Assembly: GCA_022774865.1 (NCBI GenBank)
Contig: JALFLH010000021.1
Location: 62,001-126,000, forward strand
From: Clostridiales bacterium
GTDB taxonomy: Bacteria; Bacillota; Clostridia; Oscillospirales; Oscillospiraceae
Reading direction: 5' to 3'
Length of the DNA stretch: 64,000 nucleotides
Part shown: positions 38,433 through 46,302 of the stretch, piece by piece
Layout: each line of letters starts with the position of its first letter
Position numbering within the stretch: the first letter of the stretch is position 1
Notes under the pieces: model-generated
Told to the model about the DNA's origin: nothing
Databases searched by the model: none
The model's input: only the letters and a program-made list of their open reading frames with translations
Program-made: the position numbers and the translations under genes

Positions 38433-38818
38433 TCCTTTTCATCCATCTCCGGTTCGTCTTTCGGCGCACCGGTCTTCTTTCCAATATCATTTTTGCGAAG
38501 AATCATTCATGAAGCACGCAGCCGAACAAGGTATGCCATTTTGTCATGCCGCGTTCAATCGCAGCATGGGGCGGGATTTTCCTCCAGACATTCGGTCATG
38601 CCATGGATTCATGTCTGTCATGAAATCTATGCTTTCGTCAGCTTGAAAGGGGTGTAATCTTGGATTTTATGACTCGGAATATTATAGTTCACTTTCCATC
38701 TCTTGTCAAATCCATCTATTTCCATTTTCAAATTACTGGTTTCCAGATTGTACCATATTTCCCCTATCAGATAATCCAATATCCCGTAAAATATGGTTAA
38801 ATTACTGGCCAATCGAGA
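38433..38818. other. Gene-poor region with HTH-gene promoter and AT-rich stretch
   Basis: The 386 bases hold the HTH gene's leader and promoter and an A+T-rich part (38680-38818) with two copies of AAATTACTGG near 38729 and 38800. Short frames on the minus strand (for example a 25-codon frame ending in ATGA, followed by a 14-codon frame) have no ribosome sites, so I do not call genes here. Confidence 0.5.
38681..38709 (-). promoter_or_regulatory. Consensus promoter of the HTH regulator gene
   Basis: Minus strand TTGACA (38709-38704), 17 bases, TATAAT (38686-38681): a perfect sigma-A match. Transcription would start near 38675. Confidence 0.75.
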
Positions 38819-39703
38819 TCAATCCGTTGCATGGGCTTCCGATTGCGCCGTATTAGTCATGTGACTCTGCAAATATTGGGCGATATATTTCCAGGAAATT
38901 TCGTCATAATCACCAACTCCATAGTTCTCCGCGTTGAAGCCATGGTTGGCTCCCTCAATCAGATGAAGCTCACAGTGTTCATACATTTTTTCCGCTTTTT
39001 CGGAATAGGATGCCGGGACAATAAAATCCATAGTTCCGTGGAGAATCAGAACGTCCCCCGGAAATGTCCCGATGTGGTCGTACACCTGATAGCCTTTCAG
39101 CGATTTGGAAAACGCGTTCTGAATCGGGAGGGGGCATTCCTCGTAGAACAGCTGCACCAGTTCCGCAATGTTGAAAGCCGGGTAAAGAAGGATCATGCCT
39201 TTCACCTTTTCCGGAAATTCGTCAGCCACCAGCGCCGAAACCAGTCCGCCCTGACTGGTTCCAAATAAGTAGATGTTTTCCGGATCTATGTATTCCAGCC
39301 CGCCCACCGTTTCCAGAACAGCCTTCAGATCCTCCACCTCTGTGAAAACCGTCATGTCCGACCTTTTACCGTTGCTTCTGCTTTTGGAGCTTCCGCCGCA
39401 GAAATCAAACGCGTAGGCCACATAGCCCAGGTTCGCAATTCTCTCGCAGTAGGATTTCATGGAATCGCTGGTCATATCGGAGCTGTGGGACAAAATGACG
39501 GCGGGCATCCGATCTGTCCTTTCCGCCGGCACATAGAGCCGCCCGTAAATCTGCATTTCTCCCTTTTCCACATGGAATTCTTCAACCGTGAACCCACTCT
39601 CTCCGGGCACACTTTCTGCCGCCGCTGGCCCGTTGCCGCATCCGCTCAGTCCCATGACCAGCAGTAAAAGCAGCGCGATCATTCTTTTCAAATTGGATTT
39701 CAT
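38819..39703 (-). CDS. Lipoprotein alpha/beta hydrolase (S9-like/dienelactone hydrolase-like)
   Basis: The 294-residue product has a lipoprotein signal peptide with lipobox LSGC (Cys22), so it should sit on the outer face of the membrane. The hydrolase domain has the nucleophile elbow GTSQGG (148-153, Ser150), Asp226 in HGTMDFIVP and His254 in GANHGF, a full catalytic triad. Likely activity is on esters or short peptides; substrate unknown. The start is uncertain: the ATG at 39703 gives a good signal peptide, but GGAAAGG abuts it; TTG at 39712 or ATG at 39682 are alternatives. It lies 36 bases downstream of the DprA-like gene. Confidence 0.8.
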   Translation of the reverse strand: MKSNLKRMIALLLLLVMGLSGCGNGPAAAESVPGESGFTVEEFHVEKGEMQIYGRLYVPAERTDRMPAVILSHSSDMTSDSMKSYCERIANLGYVAYAFDFCGGSSKSRSNGKRSDMTVFTEVEDLKAVLETVGGLEYIDPENIYLFGTSQGGLVSALVADEFPEKVKGMILLYPAFNIAELVQLFYEECPLPIQNAFSKSLKGYQVYDHIGTFPGDVLILHGTMDFIVPASYSEKAEKMYEHCELHLIEGANHGFNAENYGVGDYDEISWKYIAQYLQSHMTNTAQSEAHATD

Positions 39704-39739
39704 CCTTTCCAAGAGATATTTCGAAAAAACTGGAAAAAA

Positions 39740-40633
39740 TTAACGGTCAAACAGGGAAAGGCCGCACTCTGGCAAATCAAAGAAGGAGCCCAGCGCCTCC
39801 GGCGGAATGAGCTGCGCCCCCAAAAGCGCCAGATAGTTCATTCCCTCGCTGCCGTCGTCAAAGCCATAGACCGGACTCCAGCCGAATCGCAGGTTTTTCA
39901 CCGTGCCGTCCCAGGTGCCGCCCCGCTCCATGCCGGTCTGCGCCACAAACGTCTTGGTTCCCAGCGCGTGAATGCAGCGGTTGCGGCTTAAAGCCCGCTG
40001 GGCTGAAAAGGGTTCGTCCCAGCCGTCCTCGCTCAGGTACAGTATGTTCTCCCGCTGTGGCTGCTTCCACAATTCGTCCGCCACCACACTGATCACCCTT
40101 CCGCCGGCGGCAAGGCAGGCCTCCTGCGCCGTCCGATCCGTGCCGCGGGCATTGCCGGACACCAGAACATAGCCCTGCTGCGCCGCCTGACGCCCGGCTT
40201 CGGCAGCGAAGCGCCGGTTTTCCGGCAGAAGATCCCGGCTGCCGACCACCGCCACCGCCGGTTCCGTCAGCATCGACAGATCTCCCCTCGCCCACAGGCA
40301 TCCGGGGCTGAGCAGCCCCAGCCTTTTCCGGAGCAGCAGCGGATAGTCCCCGCTGACCCGGGTAACCGGCACGCAGCCGGCCCCCGCTGCTTTGGTAAGG
40401 TAATAATCCAGAATCTCCTCATCCGCCAGAAGCCGAACAATCCGATCCGCCATTTCCCGGCCATAGCCAAGGGCAATCAGATCCCCCGCTACCAGCTCCC
40501 GCTCGGACATGGGACGCTCCATGGCGCCCATCCGTCCGGCAAGCGTACAGAACTGGGCGGCAGTCAGCGATTTCCGTTCGGGGTTTCCCAGATGGCCGCA
40601 CAGCAGCAGGAATCCCCGCTCCCGGGCGTTCAA
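39740..40633 (-). CDS. DprA/Smf-like SLOG-fold protein
   Basis: The 297-residue product resembles DprA (single-strand DNA binding and RecA loading in transformation) in its Rossmann-type core: VAVVGSRDL at about 128-136 and LVSGNARGTDRTAQEACLAA near 157-176. The usual SGxAxGID is altered to SGNARGTD, and no C-terminal winged helix is present. It may therefore be a divergent DprA or another SLOG nucleotide-binding protein. The start is a TTG whose bases overlap the helicase stop, so translation is probably coupled to the helicase gene. Confidence 0.65.
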   Translation of the reverse strand: MNARERGFLLLCGHLGNPERKSLTAAQFCTLAGRMGAMERPMSERELVAGDLIALGYGREMADRIVRLLADEEILDYYLTKAAGAGCVPVTRVSGDYPLLLRKRLGLLSPGCLWARGDLSMLTEPAVAVVGSRDLLPENRRFAAEAGRQAAQQGYVLVSGNARGTDRTAQEACLAAGGRVISVVADELWKQPQRENILYLSEDGWDEPFSAQRALSRNRCIHALGTKTFVAQTGMERGGTWDGTVKNLRFGWSPVYGFDDGSEGMNYLALLGAQLIPPEALGSFFDLPECGLSLFDR

Positions 40634-41823
40634 CGGTAACGCTTCTTGATTGGAACAGGCGGCTTGACCGCTTCCTCGGTCAGCACGCCGTCCGGGCTCA
40701 GAAGCATGGGCCGCACGGTGTAATTGGAATATTTCGCAATCTCGTCCATTTTTGCCTTTTCAGGGAAATTGCCGATGATCGTCCACGCCACGCCCTTGCG
40801 TCTGGCGCGGCCGGTGCGGCCGATGCGGTGAATATAGTATTCGTTTTCCTCCGGCACGTCGAAGTTGATGACGCAGTCCACATCGTCCACATCGATGCCC
40901 CGGGAGGCCAAATCCGTGGCAATCAGCACCGGCAGCCTGCCATCCCGGTAGCGCTGCATCGTCTTTTCCCGCTGGCTCTGGCGGATATCGCCGTGGATGC
41001 ACTCGCAGTCCAGACCGGCGCGCTGAAAATCGTCGCACAGCCGCTGGCACATATGCTTGGTGTTGCAGAAGATCATCACCCGCTCATAGCCCTGCGTGCG
41101 GATCAGGCGGAGGGTCGTCTCGGCCTTTTCCAGCGGTGTCACAGTCAGGCTGAACTGGTCGATGTCCGGCCGATCCTCCTGCTTTGGCTCCACGGTGATC
41201 TCCACCTCATCCCGCTGGTACATCCAGGACACCGTCATGACCTCCTGCGAGATGGTGGCAGAGAACAGGCCCAGATTCTTTCGGTTCTTCACCTTTTCAA
41301 TAATCCGGGTTACATCCTTAAAAAAGCCCATGTCCAGCATCCGGTCGGCCTCATCCAGCACCACGGTCTGGATTTTATCCAGGCGGATGGTCTTGCGGTT
41401 ATAATGATCCATCAGCCGTCCGGGGGTCGCCACCACGATCTGGGGTTTGCGCTCCAACTGCTTGATCTGACCGCCGATGCCCGCGCCGCCATAGAGCACC
41501 GCCACCCGGATTCCATTGTAATAGGTGAGCAGTCCCCGCAGCTCGTCACCGATCTGAATCGCCAGTTCCCGGGTGGGCGCCAGAATCAGACCCTGCACCG
41601 CGTCGGAGTCCGCGTCGATGTGCTCGATCATGGGAATACCGAAGGCGAAGGTCTTGCCGGTTCCGGTGGGTGCCTTGGCAATCACATCCTTCCATGCCAT
41701 GAAGGGCGGAATGGCTTCCGCCTGAATGGTGGTGGGGTAGCCGTAGCCCTTTTTTTCCAGTGCTTTGAGCATGGCTTCGCTCAGGCCAAGCTCCTGAAAG
41801 GTTATTTCCTTGCGTTCCATCAT
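40630..41823 (-). CDS. DEAD-box RNA helicase
   Basis: The 397-residue product carries all core motifs: APTGTGKT at 51-58, PTRELAIQ at 83-90, ATPGRLMD near 132-139, DEAD at 157-160, SAT at 188-190, the ATDLASRGIDV motif and HRIGRTGR near 331. The C-terminus ends soon after the core, without an RNA-binding extension, so it is a minimal RhlE/CshA-like helicase for RNA remodelling. The ATG at 41823 follows AGGGA; a longer frame upstream has no ribosome site. It overlaps the following DprA-like gene. Confidence 0.9.
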   Translation of the reverse strand: MMERKEITFQELGLSEAMLKALEKKGYGYPTTIQAEAIPPFMAWKDVIAKAPTGTGKTFAFGIPMIEHIDADSDAVQGLILAPTRELAIQIGDELRGLLTYYNGIRVAVLYGGAGIGGQIKQLERKPQIVVATPGRLMDHYNRKTIRLDKIQTVVLDEADRMLDMGFFKDVTRIIEKVKNRKNLGLFSATISQEVMTVSWMYQRDEVEITVEPKQEDRPDIDQFSLTVTPLEKAETTLRLIRTQGYERVMIFCNTKHMCQRLCDDFQRAGLDCECIHGDIRQSQREKTMQRYRDGRLPVLIATDLASRGIDVDDVDCVINFDVPEENEYYIHRIGRTGRARRKGVAWTIIGNFPEKAKMDEIAKYSNYTVRPMLLSPDGVLTEEAVKPPVPIKKRYR

Positions 41824-41938
41824 ACAATCGTCCCTTTTTCTTCGATCATTTTTTGATTTTATTTTATCATTTTTTGCTTCAAAGTGCAACTGTCATTCTC
41901 TGTTTCCCGAAAATTAAGAAATCCGGATCATCTATCGG

Positions 41939-41967
41939 TGGACAAGCGGGAAGAAATATGGTATATT
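41939..41967 (+). promoter_or_regulatory. Promoter of the tmk-mltG operon
   Basis: TGGACA (41939-41944), 17 bases, TATATT (41962-41967). Confidence 0.65.
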
Positions 41968-42003
41968 GGTTAATAATATGTCCAAACAATAAGGAGAACG
42001 CGA

Positions 42004-42672
42004 ATGGGCAAGCTAATCGTAATTGAGGGAACGGACGGCTCCGGCAAATCGACTCAGTTTCACCGTCTGACCGACCGGCTGCGGCACGAGGGCCGGGCAT
42101 TTCAGCAGTTGGTCTTTCCCCAGTATCAGGAGGAAAGCTCCGCGCTGATTCGGATGTACCTGAACGGGGAATTCGGAACCAGTCCGTCCGATGTGAACGC
42201 ATATGCCGCTTCGGCATTTTTCGCGGTTGACCGCTATGCCTCCTATAAAAAGGTCTGGGGGCAGTGGTACGCGCAGGGCGGGCTTGTGCTCTCCGACCGC
42301 TATACCACCTCCAACGCCGTCCATCAGGCATCCAAGGAGCCGCCGGAAAACCGGGCTGAATTTCTCCGCTGGCTCTATGAATTTGAATATGAGAAGCTGG
42401 GGCTCCCCCGCCCCGATCTGACCATCTATCTGGATGTCCCCACGGACTTCACGGAAAAGCTGATGCGCTCCCGGGAAGAATCCACCCATACCCACGCCGA
42501 TATTCACGAGCAGGATCTGGCATACCTTGCCACCTGCCGCCGCACCGGAAAAGCAGCCGCGGCCTACTACGGCTGGACGGTAATCGACTGTGTCCGCGAT
42601 GGGAAAATGCGCGGGATTGACGATATTCACGAAGAGATTTACCGCCATGTTATGAAATGTCTGGAGGAATGA
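42004..42672 (+). CDS. tmk: Thymidylate kinase
   Basis: The 222-residue product phosphorylates dTMP to dTDP. The P-loop GTDGSGKST is at 9-17, the SDRYTTSNAVHQ segment carries the DR(Y/H) motif near 97-99, and a LID-like RSREESTHTHADIHE follows. It is slightly longer than most bacterial Tmk and its P-loop has Asp where many have Glu. AAGGAGA precedes the ATG. First gene of the tmk, DJ-1-like, mltG, U32 group. Confidence 0.88.
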   Translation: MGKLIVIEGTDGSGKSTQFHRLTDRLRHEGRAFQQLVFPQYQEESSALIRMYLNGEFGTSPSDVNAYAASAFFAVDRYASYKKVWGQWYAQGGLVLSDRYTTSNAVHQASKEPPENRAEFLRWLYEFEYEKLGLPRPDLTIYLDVPTDFTEKLMRSREESTHTHADIHEQDLAYLATCRRTGKAAAAYYGWTVIDCVRDGKMRGIDDIHEEIYRHVMKCLEE

Positions 42673-42675
42673 AGT

Positions 42676-43218
42676 ATGGTTTATCTGTTATTGAGCACCG
42701 GATTTGAAGAAACGGAGGCAATTGCTCCTCTGGATCTGCTGCGCCGCGCCGGGGTGGACGTCTGCACCGTGGGCGTGGGCGGCAAAACGGTTTACGGCAG
42801 TCATAAAATCGGTGTGGTAGCCGATCTGGAGCTGGGTGAAATGGATCTGACCGCTCTTGAAATGATTGTGCTCCCCGGCGGTATGGGCGGTGTGGCGTCC
42901 ATCCGCGCCAGCCAGGGCGCCATGGACGCCCTGAAATTCGCGTGGGAAAATGGAAAATACGTAGCCGCCATCTGCGCCGGCCCCACCGTTCTTTCCGATC
43001 TGGGCATCACGGACGGCAAAAACGCCACCTGCTACCCCGGCTGTGAGGGCGGCATGGGCAGCGCCCGGATGGTTCCCGACGCAGCCTGCGTCACAGACGG
43101 AAAGCTCATCACCGGAACCTCCGCCGGCTGCGCCGTGGCATTCGGTCTTGCGCTGGTGGAAGCCCTGAAGGGCGAGCAGGCCGCGCAGGCCATTGCCAGC
43201 CAGATTGTCATTCGCTGA
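42676..43218 (+). CDS. DJ-1/PfpI family protein
   Basis: The 180-residue product has the DJ-1 fold: glutamate in GFEETEAIAPLDLLRRAG near residue 12-15 and the nucleophile Cys100 in AAICAGP. The family includes glyoxalase III/deglycase-like proteins and chaperones; length and motif fit the YajL/ThiJ branch. It begins three bases after the tmk stop, with GGAGGAATGA as ribosome site. No partner in the operon explains a specific role. Confidence 0.88.
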   Translation: MVYLLLSTGFEETEAIAPLDLLRRAGVDVCTVGVGGKTVYGSHKIGVVADLELGEMDLTALEMIVLPGGMGGVASIRASQGAMDALKFAWENGKYVAAICAGPTVLSDLGITDGKNATCYPGCEGGMGSARMVPDAACVTDGKLITGTSAGCAVAFGLALVEALKGEQAAQAIASQIVIR

Positions 43219-43233
43219 CGGGAGGATATTACC

Positions 43234-44910
43234 ATGAAAAACGACCAGTTCCGGGAAGATGCCGGTTATCTGGATGACGAAGATTATCTGGACGAAAACG
43301 ATGATCTGGAAGAAGCTCCCGCCCCAGGCGATTGGGAGCCGGACGACGATAACCCCGGCGACCCGGTGGACTCCGCTTTCGATGAGGACGATTCGGATGA
43401 CGACGGCTGGGCGGATTCCGACGCCGCGTTTGACCCGGACGAAGATTACCCCGATGACATACAGGATGAAGATGACACCGGCGATACGCAGGATGAATAC
43501 TATCATGAATCCCTGGAAACCCCGGAGGCGCGGGAAGAGCTGACCGGCGACGACAGTGCCATGTACGCTGCCGGATTGACACACCCGGAAGACGCAGCGT
43601 TCCACATTCCCGACGATGACCCCTCCGTACAGGACGGGGATTACCCGGACGAGACGGAATACGCCGGCGAGCCAGAGAACGCTGCCGATGACCTGCCGGA
43701 CGGGCAGGAGAACGCGCCCCGCCACGTCCGCCGCCGGACGCGTGCGGCGCGTAAGGGTCGTCCCCGGCGCAAAAAAGGTTCCGGCCTTCTCAGCATTCCC
43801 CATATGCTCGCCGCTGCCATCTGGCTTCTGGTCATCCTGGCCATCGGCGTCTCGCTGGGACGGATGATCTGGGTCTGCGCCGCCGATGTTCTGGCCTTCG
43901 GCCGGGAGAGCAAAGAAGTGACCGTCTCCGTTACAAGCGACGACACCATGGAATCCATTGCGCAGAAGCTGCAGGACGCCGGGCTGATCCGGTACAAGAA
44001 GCTGTTTCTGCTGTATGCGGATCTTTCCCACGCGGAACGGAAAATGACCACCGGCACCTTTACGCTGAACACGCTCTATGACTACAACGCGCTGGTCAAG
44101 CAGATGTCCCCCCGTTCCGGGAACCGGGCTGTGGTGGAGGACGTGCTGATTCCCGAAGGCTACAGCTGCCGCCAGATTTTTGAACGGCTGGAGGAAAAAG
44201 GCGTCTGCAAAGCAGCCGATCTGGAGCATTGGGCTGCCAACGGCGAGCTGGGTGACTACTGGTTCCTGTCCGATGTGACCCGGGGAGATAAATACTGTCT
44301 GGAGGGCTACCTCTTCCCCGCCACCTACGACTTCTATGAAAACAGCACGCCCAAGCAGGTGCTGACCAAAATGCTGGACGCTTTCCAGGCCAATTTCACC
44401 GAGGAACTGAAAGCGCAGCTTCCCGCGCTGAATGAACGTGTGTCCCAGATGATGCGCGATGACGGAAAGAGCGAGGACTTCATTGCCCAAAACCAGATTA
44501 CGCTGCACCAGCTCATCACCGTGGCATCCCTGATCGAAAAGGAGACGGCAAGCCACGAGGAAAGCCCCAAGATTGCCTCTGTCATTTACAACCGGCTTTT
44601 CCGCTGGGGCGACACGCCGCGTTATCTGAACATTGATGCCTCCGTGATTTACGCGCTGAACGGCAAAACCGGTCTGACCGCCGAGGATATGGCGGTGGAC
44701 AGTCCCTATAACACCTATACCCACACCGGGCTTACCCCGGGCCCCATCTCCAATCCCGGTATTGCCAGCATGAAAGCGGCGCTGAATCCGGAGGACACCG
44801 ATTTCTATTACTATGTGCTCAATCCTGAAACCGGCACCCACGAATTCACGAAGACCTACGAGGAGCATCAGGCGCTTGTGGAGAAGTTCAAGAATGCAGA
44901 AAATGGATAA
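43234..44910 (+). CDS. mltG: Endolytic murein transglycosylase MltG
   Basis: The 558-residue product begins with about 165 strongly acidic residues (Asp/Glu/Pro-rich, cytoplasmic), then a basic patch and one membrane segment (about 189-212). The outward YceG domain includes a LysM-like part (TVSVTSDDTMESIAQKL) and the catalytic Glu435 in ASLIEKETAS, with YNRLFRWG after it. MltG cuts nascent peptidoglycan strands and sets their length. The acidic tail is far longer than in E. coli MltG and resembles firmicute YrrL-type proteins. Its end overlaps the U32 gene by 17 bases. Confidence 0.9.
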   Translation: MKNDQFREDAGYLDDEDYLDENDDLEEAPAPGDWEPDDDNPGDPVDSAFDEDDSDDDGWADSDAAFDPDEDYPDDIQDEDDTGDTQDEYYHESLETPEAREELTGDDSAMYAAGLTHPEDAAFHIPDDDPSVQDGDYPDETEYAGEPENAADDLPDGQENAPRHVRRRTRAARKGRPRRKKGSGLLSIPHMLAAAIWLLVILAIGVSLGRMIWVCAADVLAFGRESKEVTVSVTSDDTMESIAQKLQDAGLIRYKKLFLLYADLSHAERKMTTGTFTLNTLYDYNALVKQMSPRSGNRAVVEDVLIPEGYSCRQIFERLEEKGVCKAADLEHWAANGELGDYWFLSDVTRGDKYCLEGYLFPATYDFYENSTPKQVLTKMLDAFQANFTEELKAQLPALNERVSQMMRDDGKSEDFIAQNQITLHQLITVASLIEKETASHEESPKIASVIYNRLFRWGDTPRYLNIDASVIYALNGKTGLTAEDMAVDSPYNTYTHTGLTPGPISNPGIASMKAALNPEDTDFYYYVLNPETGTHEFTKTYEEHQALVEKFKNAENG

Positions 44911-46120
44911 ACTGGAATTGCTCAGTCCCGCCGGGGACATGGAGCGGCTGAAAATGGCCGTTCTCTACGGCGCGGACGCCGTGTATCTGGCAGGCACCAG
45001 CTTCGGAATGCGCTCCTTCGCGGGGAACTTTACCCCGGAAGAGCTGCCCGTGGCCGTGAAATATGCCCACGCCCATGGGGTCAGGGTACACGTCACCGTG
45101 AACACCATGCCGCGCAATGACGAGATAGCCTGCCTTCCCGCCTATTTGGAGCAATTGGAAAACGCCGGGGTGGACGCGCTGATTCTGGCCGATCTGGGCG
45201 CCTTCACGCTGGCGGGGAAATACGCTCCCCATTGCCAGCGCCACATCTCCACCCAGCAGTCCATCGCAAATTATGAATGCGCCCAGGCATGGTTCGATCT
45301 GGGTGCTCAGCGGGTGGTGTTGGCACGGGAATGCAGTCTGGCGGAAATTATCGAAATCCGGCAAAAAACCTCCCCGGAGCTGGAAATTGAGACCTTCGGC
45401 CACGGTGCCATGTGCGTCAGCTATTCCGGCCGGTGCCTGCTGAGCAACTATATGACCGGGCGGGACTCCAACCGGGGCGCCTGCGCTCAGCCCTGCCGCT
45501 ACCAGTACGCCCTGATGGAGGAAAAGCGTCCCGGGGAGTTTTTCCCCGTTTTCGAGGACGAAAAAGGAACCTATATTCTCAATTCCCGGGATATGTGCAC
45601 CATCGACCACCTGAAAGAGCTGATGGACGCGGGCATTGACTGCATCAAAATTGAGGGCCGGGCAAAATCCGCCTACTATGCCGCCATCGTCACCGGGGCT
45701 TACCGGCACTGCATCGACGATGTGGCGGCAGGCCGGGAAATCGATCCCGTCTGGCGGGACGAGGTGGAGCACGTGTCCCACCGGGTCTATTCCACCGGCT
45801 TTTATTTTGGAGAACCGGGTCAGTACGTGGAGAATTCCCGCTACATCCGCCAGTGGCAGATTGCCGCGAAGGTGGAGTCCTGCGACGAAAACGGTGTGGC
45901 GCTGTGCAGCCTGAACAACAAGTTCCGCGCAGGCGACGCGCTGGAGGTGGTCGGCCCTGACCTGCGTCCGTTCCCGATCACGGCGGAGAATATGACCGAC
46001 ACCGACGGGAAGCCGCTGGGAGAACCGCGGAATCCACAGATGAAATTCCGCATCCCCCTGCCCAGACAGGTTCCGGCCTTCTCCATTCTGCGCAAACGCG
46101 TGGATCTCTCCGCAAAATAA
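44894..46120 (+). CDS. U32 family peptidase-like protein (TrhP/YrrO-like tRNA hydroxylation factor)
   Basis: The 408-residue product begins KLELLSPAGDMERLKMAVLYGADAVYL, the typical U32 start. The cysteine set GHGAMCVSYSGRCLLSNY with GACAQPCRYQY (about 170-205) matches the family's likely iron-sulphur ligands. Members such as YegQ/TrhP and YrrO act in prephenate-dependent hydroxylation of tRNA wobble uridine. In Bacillus subtilis yrrO lies close downstream of yrrL (mltG), and the same neighbourhood is seen here, which supports the TrhP call. ATG 44894 is chosen for GAGAAG seven bases upstream; ATG 44903 is possible. Confidence 0.8.
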   Translation: MQKMDKLELLSPAGDMERLKMAVLYGADAVYLAGTSFGMRSFAGNFTPEELPVAVKYAHAHGVRVHVTVNTMPRNDEIACLPAYLEQLENAGVDALILADLGAFTLAGKYAPHCQRHISTQQSIANYECAQAWFDLGAQRVVLARECSLAEIIEIRQKTSPELEIETFGHGAMCVSYSGRCLLSNYMTGRDSNRGACAQPCRYQYALMEEKRPGEFFPVFEDEKGTYILNSRDMCTIDHLKELMDAGIDCIKIEGRAKSAYYAAIVTGAYRHCIDDVAAGREIDPVWRDEVEHVSHRVYSTGFYFGEPGQYVENSRYIRQWQIAAKVESCDENGVALCSLNNKFRAGDALEVVGPDLRPFPITAENMTDTDGKPLGEPRNPQMKFRIPLPRQVPAFSILRKRVDLSAK

Positions 46121-46168
46121 CCGTGCATTCCTCTTTTTTGAAAAAGCAATCAATTTCCCGCATTCCCC

Positions 46169-46197
46169 TTGCGGTTTCGTACAATGGGCTATATAAT
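46169..46197 (+). promoter_or_regulatory. Promoter of the flavodiiron protein gene
   Basis: TTGCGG (46169-46174), 17 bases, TATAAT (46192-46197), leaving a leader of about 100 bases. Confidence 0.7.
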
Positions 46198-46302
46198 ATA
46201 GTCCGGAAATCCGTCCCGTTGTCCGGGCGTACACCCGCTTTTTCCGTAAATTCTGCCGGTTTCGTTTCTCAGAAACCGCATACTGTAAAGGAGATCAGAT
46301 AC

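Noticed and set aside
38627-38812. AT-rich 61-codon minus-strand frame starting at TTG
   Set aside because: It has no ribosome site, runs over a perfect promoter and resembles no known protein.
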